DNA from: an uncultured Clostridia bacterium
GTDB lineage: Bacteria > Bacillota > Clostridia > Christensenellales > Borkfalkiaceae
DNA length: 6,106 nt
Direction: 5' to 3'
Assembly: GCA_904501815.1 (NCBI GenBank)
Contig: CAJGCN010000077.1
Location: forward strand, 1 to 6,106
Shown here: positions 1 to 3,256 of the stretch, in pieces
How positions within the stretch are numbered: position 1 is the first letter of the stretch
Layout: the number at the start of each line of letters is the position of its first letter
Notes under the pieces: model-generated
Database searches by the model: none
Seen by the model: the letters and a program-made list of their open reading frames with translations, nothing else
Told to the model about the DNA's origin: nothing
Position numbers and translations under genes: made by a program

Positions 1-1
1 C

Positions 2-283
2 ACGGGGCTTCGACCTGGTGAAAAACTTTTTGAAGAACGGTTAATGGCAGAAGAAGGCTTGCAAAAAACTTCCAACGGTTTGATTAGTATTGCAAAGCCG
101 ATTCCGCTTGATGAAGAGAATTTCTGGACGACGTTAGACGATCTGTACGAAGGCGCATATTCGGAAACGGACGATATGAAACGCGCGGTGAAGAAACTCG
201 TTCCGACCTACACCATAGACGAACGCGCGCAAACGGCGAAAGAGTATTTGGAAACGAAAACCAAACGCGAAACGGCGGTGTAA
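2..283 (+). CDS. C-terminal end of a CapD/FlaA1-family nucleotide-sugar dehydratase/epimerase (5' truncated by window)
   Basis: The frame is open from the left edge and stops with TAA at 281-283, giving 93 visible residues of a longer protein. The visible part begins TGLRPGEKLFEERL, the signature near the C-terminus of membrane-linked polysaccharide-biosynthesis proteins of the CapD/FlaA1/WbpM type. It continues with an EEGL.KTSNGLISIAKP stretch and an acidic/basic helical tail, as in that family. Members are short-chain dehydrogenase-fold enzymes that act on UDP-sugars (often UDP-GlcNAc 4,6-dehydratase) for capsule, glycan or lipid-linked sugar synthesis. The Rossmann NAD-binding motif, catalytic YxxxK and any membrane segments lie outside the window, so the exact substrate cannot be given. 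An in-frame ATG at 44 is internal to the signature region and is not the start. The gene ends 29 bases before a strong terminator hairpin. Confidence 0.85.
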   Translation, partial: TGLRPGEKLFEERLMAEEGLQKTSNGLISIAKPIPLDEENFWTTLDDLYEGAYSETDDMKRAVKKLVPTYTIDERAQTAKEYLETKTKRETAV

Positions 284-301
284 TCTTCCCGTTTATTCTA
301 C

Positions 302-345
302 AAAAAACAAGAAAGGAGTAGCGCTTGCTACTCCTTAGATTTTTC
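302..345. terminator. Bidirectional intrinsic terminator between converging transcripts
   Basis: A perfect 10-bp stem (313-322 with 327-336, AAGGAGTAGC against its complement) closes a 4-base loop at 323-326. On the + strand it is followed by TAGATTTTTC (336-345). On the - strand it is followed by a T-rich tract, the complement of the A-run at 302-312. It can therefore end the sugar-dehydratase mRNA from the left and the RNA/pyridoxamine kinase transcript from the right. Confidence 0.85.
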
Positions 346-523
346 AAAAAATCCGCCTGTGCCGCATTTCGGCAAAAGGTGAACCCGCTTTCAGCAGGTG
401 GGTGTCCCGTCTTGACGCGTCGGACTTTCCGAATACTACAGACCTTGCCTATCGCCACGAACGTAAACTCCCGATTTTATATCGTGGATTCCGTTTATAC
501 CGAACTCCGTACACCGCAGATCT
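346..523 (-). ncRNA. ssrS: Probable 6S RNA
   Basis: No convincing protein fits here, but a near-consensus promoter sits directly upstream and the predicted transcript is about 178 nt, close to usual 6S length. The RNA begins AGAUCUGC (523-516), which can pair with GCGGAUUU (356-349) near the 3' end to form the terminal closing stem expected of 6S RNA. Inside are CCACGA/UCGUGG (about 486-481 with 457-452), a UCGGA-AAG-UCCGA hairpin (about 432-420), the motif CACCCACC...GGUUCACC (about 404-379) around CCUGC/GCGGG, and a UGCCG/CGGCA hairpin. The CACCCACC/GGUUCA pair near the 3' end is what I remember of Firmicute 6S RNAs. 6S RNA mimics an open promoter and sequesters sigma-A RNA polymerase. The identity is recognised from structure and motif, not by a covariance-model search. 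Another stable sRNA is the alternative. Confidence 0.65.
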
Positions 524-529
524 ATTTAT

Positions 530-558
530 AGTATACAATATTTTTTCGGGTTTGTCAA
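530..558 (-). promoter_or_regulatory. Sigma-A promoter of the 6S-like RNA
   Basis: On the - strand, TTGACA (558-553) and TATACT (535-530) are separated by exactly 17 bases. The expected start is near 523, the first base of the predicted closing stem of the RNA. The promoter lies only 15 bases beyond the pyridoxamine kinase stop codon, so the RNA is expected to be an independent unit. Confidence 0.85.
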
Positions 559-573
559 GAAAACGAAAGGGGG

Positions 574-1386
574 TTAAAGGTTTTGAAGGAAACCGAATAT
601 TTCCTGTTCGAAACTCAGCCCGTAGCGTTTGTCCGATACTTCCCGCGCGGAACGGCGAATGGCTTTCGCCGTGAACTCCGAAGCTAAATAAATGGCTTCC
701 GATTCGTGCTTGCCGTTTGCTAACCCCGCTACGAACGCCGAAGCGAATACGTCGCCTGCGCCACAGAAAAAACCTTCTACGTTTTCGTGCGTGAACGAGA
801 ATAAACCCCGACCGCGTTTCGTGAAATATACCGCTACGTCGTTATCGACCGTAATTCCCGTCACGATAGGGAACGGGCAAAGCTCGCTAAGCGCGCTTAA
901 AACTTCGCGTACGTTTTCTTTGTTTACGGGATAAGGCTTTTGAGAAAGCAGGCAGGCTTCCGTTGCGTTCGGCAGGATATAGTCCGCTTCACGGCAAAGC
1001 TCACGCATTTTGTCTACGTACGCAGGTTCAAAGCCTTGATAGAGTTTTCCGTCGTCGCCCATGACGGGGTCAACGATAAATTTCCCGCCGTCCGCTAAAA
1101 ATTCTTTTTTGAGCGAGGAAACGAGTTGGATTTGGCGAATGTTTCCTAAATATCCGCTGTAAATAAAATCAAATCGAATCCCAAGCGATTTCCAATGCTT
1201 TAAAATATCGGGTATATCGCCCGTAAGGTCGCGGAAGGTGTAGCCGTCAAATCCGCCCGTGTGCGTAGATAAAATCGCCGTCGGCAACACGTCGCAGGTG
1301 ATACCGCTTGCCGAAAGGATAGGCAAAGCGACGGTTAGAGAGCATTTTCCCACGCAAGAAAGGTCGTTAATTACGAGTACGCGCAT
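574..1386 (-). CDS. pdxY: Pyridoxamine/pyridoxal kinase (PfkB/ribokinase superfamily)
   Basis: This 270-residue protein matches the Firmicute pyridoxamine kinase family in length and layout. It phosphorylates pyridoxal/pyridoxamine with ATP in vitamin B6 salvage in the cytoplasm. Visible motifs in order: N-terminal VINDLSCVGKCSLT (5-18), STHTGGFDGYTFRDLT (40-55), SGYLGN (77-82), DPVMGDDGKLY (106-116), PNATEA (139-144) and FCGAGDVFAS (207-216), with D212 as the expected catalytic base. The anion-hole motif reads GAGD where many relatives have GTGD; ribokinase-fold enzymes often have GAGD, so it should be active. The frame stays open upstream to about 1845, but ATG at 1386 is chosen because AAAGGA (1402-1397) lies 10 bases before it and homology starts there. 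Its promoter is a perfect consensus. No terminator separates it from the 6S-like RNA downstream. PdxY versus PdxK naming is uncertain. Confidence 0.9.
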   Translation of the reverse strand: MRVLVINDLSCVGKCSLTVALPILSASGITCDVLPTAILSTHTGGFDGYTFRDLTGDIPDILKHWKSLGIRFDFIYSGYLGNIRQIQLVSSLKKEFLADGGKFIVDPVMGDDGKLYQGFEPAYVDKMRELCREADYILPNATEACLLSQKPYPVNKENVREVLSALSELCPFPIVTGITVDNDVAVYFTKRGRGLFSFTHENVEGFFCGAGDVFASAFVAGLANGKHESEAIYLASEFTAKAIRRSAREVSDKRYGLSFEQEIFGFLQNL

Positions 1387-1396
1387 AACATTTTCG

Positions 1397-1402
1397 TCCT
1401 TT
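1397..1402 (-). promoter_or_regulatory. Ribosome binding site deciding the pyridoxamine kinase start
   Basis: AAAGGA on the - strand, 10 bases before ATG 1386. The frame is open far upstream, so this site together with the promoter at 1424-1452 fixes the start. The overlapping ATG at 1391-1389 is in another frame. Confidence 0.75.
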
Positions 1403-1423
1403 GAAAAAAAGTTTTGTAAAACT

Positions 1424-1452
1424 ATTATAAAATTCTTGCTTTTTTTTGTCAA
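1424..1452 (-). promoter_or_regulatory. Consensus sigma-A promoter of the pyridoxamine kinase gene
   Basis: On the - strand TTGACA (1452-1447) and TATAAT (1429-1424) match consensus at all 12 positions with a 17-base spacer that includes an A-run. The start is expected near 1417, giving a leader of about 31 nt. The element overlaps the proposed aspS promoter on the opposite strand. Confidence 0.88.
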
Positions 1453-1464
1453 ACGAATTAAAAT
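1436..1464 (+). promoter_or_regulatory. Candidate promoter of the AspRS gene
   Basis: TTGCTT (1436-1441) and TAAAAT (1459-1464) are 17 bases apart. The -10 is good (5 of 6) but the -35 is weak (3 of 6). A start near 1471 would give a leader of about 60 nt. The region is A/T-rich, so other placements are possible. Confidence 0.4.
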
Positions 1465-1497
1465 AATAAGTGAAAAATTTAAGAATAAAAATTGCGC

Positions 1498-1515
1498 GCG
1501 CAAGTAGCGTTGCGC
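1498..1515 (+). other. GC-rich hairpin in the AspRS mRNA leader
   Basis: GCGCAA (1498-1503) pairs with TTGCGC (1510-1515) around a 6-base loop. It overlaps a 12-base perfect palindrome, TTGCGCGCGCAA (1492-1503). The stem ends five bases before the AAGAGG ribosome binding site, so it could influence translation start. No known regulatory RNA class is recognised. Confidence 0.45.
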
Positions 1516-1519
1516 AGAA

Positions 1520-1525
1520 AAGAGG
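1520..1525 (+). promoter_or_regulatory. Ribosome binding site deciding the AspRS start
   Basis: AAGAGG lies 5 bases before ATG 1531. It favours this start over the in-frame ATG at 1492, which would place the GC-rich leader hairpin inside the coding region and add 13 residues unlike the family. Confidence 0.7.
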
Positions 1526-1530
1526 TTTTT

Positions 1531-2862
1531 ATGGTTATTACGGGTGAAACGAAACAAAATACGGTGGCTTTTGCCGATTTTGAAAAGTACGAAAATCAAA
1601 TTATTACCGTGAAAGGGACTATTCATAATATTCGTATGATGTCCGATTTCGCGTTCGTCATTTTGCGTACGGCGCGCGAAACCGTTCAATGCGTTTATGC
1701 GGAAAGTTTTTCCGACTACCGTATGAGCGAAGACGTCAAGGAAGAATGTGCGGCGAAAATTACGGGTAAGGTCGTGGCAGGCGAAACGAAAGACGGCAGT
1801 AAACGCTACGAATTGCAAATTCACGATATTTGTCTGTTGTCGCATCCTGCGGAAATTCCGCCCGTCGTTATCACGAAAAAACAGGTTAACTGCGATTTAT
1901 CGACCAAGCTTGACTACCGTCCCGTCACTTTGCGCAACCCCAAAGAACGCGCGATTTTTAAATTGCAAGAAGGGATTCAACGCGGGTTTAGAGAATTTTT
2001 AACCAAAGAAGGCTTCACGGAAATCCATTCCCCCAAAATTAACTTTGCGGGCGCGGAAGGGGGTACGAACGTCTTTAAGCTCGATTATTTTGGGAAACAG
2101 GTGTATCTTGCGCAATCGCCTCAGCTTTATAAACAGGCAATGGTGGCGGTATACGAGCGCGTGTTTGAAGTTGCGCCCGTGTTCAGAGCCGAACACCACG
2201 ATACCAGCCGTCATTTAAACGAATATATTTCAATGGACTTCGAAATGGGCTTTATCGAAAGTTTCGAAGATATTATGAATATGGAAACGGGTGCGCTCAA
2301 ATATATTATGGAGCTTTTGAGAACGGAGTATAAAAACGAAGTAGACCTTTTGCATATCGAAATACCCGAAATTAAAGAAATCCCCGTGTTGAAATTTATG
2401 GATGCGAAGGAAATTATTATGAAAACCTTCAAGTATAAGCCGACGGATATGAAAGACTTCGACCCCGAAGAAGAACAGCTTCTCGGTAAATACGCCAAAA
2501 AGCAGTTTAACTCCGATTTCATTTTCATCACGCATTATCCTTCGAAGAAACGCCCGTTCTATACGATGGACGACCCCGAAGACCCCGAATATACCCTTTC
2601 GTTCGATTTGTTGTTCAGGGGCTTGGAAATCACTTCGGGCGGTCAACGCGTACACGATTACAACGAGCAGGTTGAAAAGATGAAAAAGCTCGGAATGAAT
2701 CCTGAAGAGTTTGAAACGTATTTGATGCTTCACAAATACGGCGCGCCCCCGCACGGCGGGTTAGGGATTGGCTTAGAGCGTTTGACGATGCATTTATTAG
2801 GCGCGAAGAACGTTCGTGAAGCGACCATGTTCCCCCGCGATATCAACCGCGTTGCGCCGTAA
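1531..2862 (+). CDS. aspS: Archaeal-type aspartyl-tRNA synthetase, probably nondiscriminating (Asp/Asn)
   Basis: This 443-residue class IIb synthetase attaches aspartate to tRNA. Residues about 1-110 form the OB-fold anticodon-binding domain (VKGTIHNIR, 27-35). The catalytic domain follows, with the motif 1 region TEIHSPKI (163-170), AEGGT (175-179), QSPQLYKQ (195-202), motif 2 FRAEHHDTSRHLNE (218-231), GLEITSGGQR, and motif 3 GLGIGLERL (410-418) with R417. The length, the absence of the large insertion domain of typical bacterial AspRS (about 590 residues), and the FPRD ending place it in the archaeal/eukaryotic type, which some Clostridia carry. H32 aligns, by eye, with the position where discriminating archaeal AspRS has Trp26 (T. 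kodakarensis numbering) and relaxed enzymes have His. It may thus also charge tRNA-Asn, needing GatCAB elsewhere. ATG 1531 is supported by the RBS. AsnRS is the alternative, but motif 2 is AspRS-like. Confidence 0.9.
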   Translation: MVITGETKQNTVAFADFEKYENQIITVKGTIHNIRMMSDFAFVILRTARETVQCVYAESFSDYRMSEDVKEECAAKITGKVVAGETKDGSKRYELQIHDICLLSHPAEIPPVVITKKQVNCDLSTKLDYRPVTLRNPKERAIFKLQEGIQRGFREFLTKEGFTEIHSPKINFAGAEGGTNVFKLDYFGKQVYLAQSPQLYKQAMVAVYERVFEVAPVFRAEHHDTSRHLNEYISMDFEMGFIESFEDIMNMETGALKYIMELLRTEYKNEVDLLHIEIPEIKEIPVLKFMDAKEIIMKTFKYKPTDMKDFDPEEEQLLGKYAKKQFNSDFIFITHYPSKKRPFYTMDDPEDPEYTLSFDLLFRGLEITSGGQRVHDYNEQVEKMKKLGMNPEEFETYLMLHKYGAPPHGGLGIGLERLTMHLLGAKNVREATMFPRDINRVAP

Positions 2863-2874
2863 GCGCACGGCGCA
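2853..2874 (+). other. Stem-loop spanning the AspRS stop codon, without a U-tract
   Basis: TGCGCCGT (2853-2860) pairs perfectly with ACGGCGCA (2867-2874) around AAGCGC, so the stop codon sits in the loop. It is followed by TAAAAAACGGGGG, not a T-run, so it is not a standard intrinsic terminator. It may stabilise the 3' end of the mRNA or pause the polymerase. Confidence 0.4.
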
Positions 2875-2918
2875 TAAAAAACGGGGGAAGGAAAATCAGG
2901 AATTTGCTTAAAATTTGC

Positions 2919-2947
2919 TTTACAAAATCTGAAAAATAAGATATAAT
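2919..2947 (+). promoter_or_regulatory. Sigma-A promoter of the ileS T-box transcript
   Basis: TTTACA (2919-2924) and TATAAT (2942-2947) have a 17-base spacer; only one of 12 positions departs from consensus. The start is expected near 2954, immediately before T-box Stem I, giving a leader of about 303 nt. Confidence 0.85.
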
Positions 2948-2953
2948 TTTAAT

Positions 2954-3204
2954 AACTGAATGAAAAGCGTTTGAGTAAAGACAACGTTTTTGCGTTTTTC
3001 CCGCACAGAGAAATTCCGTTTTGGTGAAAGGAAGAAGGGGCGCGCAGAAAATATCCCTTTACGAGCTGATTTCGTGAACGCGCATAAGGCGTAAAGTAGC
3101 GGAATACGGGTTCGCATGCCGTAGAAGATTTGCGACAAATGATAGTTTGTTTTGGTGGTGATAAAAGCCGTTGTGTTTTTTCCAAAGCACGACGGTTATT
3201 TTTT
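2954..3204 (+). promoter_or_regulatory. T-box riboswitch (tRNA-Ile responsive) controlling ileS
   Basis: Stem I can be drawn with a GUAAAG/CUUUAC helix (2975-2980 with 3057-3062), an internal loop with AUC, an Ile codon, at 3053-3055 as specifier, then UUUUUGCG/CGCaGAAAA (2987-2994 with 3043-3051). The distal part has the family's AGAGA (3007-3011), then UUCC/GGAA (3014-3017 with 3030-3033) closing a loop with GGUG (3023-3026). An AGUAG (3095-3099) leads to Stem III, UACGG/CCGUA (3105-3109 with 3119-3123). The antiterminator can form from UUUGG (3151-3155) with CCAAA (3182-3186), bulge UGGUGAU (3156-3162), and AAAA (3163-3166) with the U-run before CCAAA. UGGU is complementary to the ACCA end of tRNA-Ile. 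Uncharged tRNA-Ile should favour readthrough into IleRS. The bulge departs from the usual UGGNACC. Confidence 0.85.
3166..3204 (+). terminator. T-box regulated intrinsic terminator upstream of ileS
   Basis: AGCCGTTGTG (3166-3175) pairs with CACGACGGTT (3188-3197). Inner pairs TTTT/AAAG (3176-3179 with 3184-3187) extend the stem to 14 bp with a 4-base loop, and six T (3199-3204) follow. The inner bases are shared with the antiterminator, so the two folds exclude each other. Confidence 0.88.
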
Positions 3205-3240
3205 ATTCGTAAGCTATTACATTATATATACCTTACTCAA

Positions 3241-3247
3241 AAAGGAG
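3241..3247 (+). promoter_or_regulatory. Ribosome binding site deciding the ileS start
   Basis: AAAGGAG ends 9 bases before ATG 3257. A second in-frame ATG at 3263 would be 15 bases away, so the first ATG is preferred. Confidence 0.8.
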
Positions 3248-3256
3248 AAAAATACT

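Noticed and set aside
325..674. Overlapping short + strand open frames (325-531 and 402-674) and a - strand frame at 84-458
   Set aside because: They lie over the terminator, the 6S-like RNA and the tails of flanking genes. They lack good ribosome binding sites and recognisable motifs, and the region is better explained as an RNA gene on the - strand.
1446..1451. TTGTCA as a -35 box for aspS
   Set aside because: It is a good hexamer, but no acceptable -10 lies 16-18 bases downstream; it is mainly the complement of the pdxY -35 region.
1492..1530. Earlier ATG for AspRS at 1492
   Set aside because: The extra 13 residues come from the GC-rich leader hairpin and do not look like the family; ATG 1531 has the better ribosome binding site.
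1387..1845. N-terminal extension of the pyridoxamine kinase frame
   Set aside because: The extra ~150 residues cross a perfect promoter and the start of aspS on the other strand; homology and an RBS support ATG 1386.
2211..2754. Long - strand open frames inside the AspRS gene
   Set aside because: They are antisense to a clear synthetase and show no family motifs; they arise from codon bias on the coding strand.
3205..3240. TATATA-rich stretch as a second ileS promoter
   Set aside because: No matching -35 box lies at the right distance; it is simply the A/T-rich leader between the terminator and the RBS.
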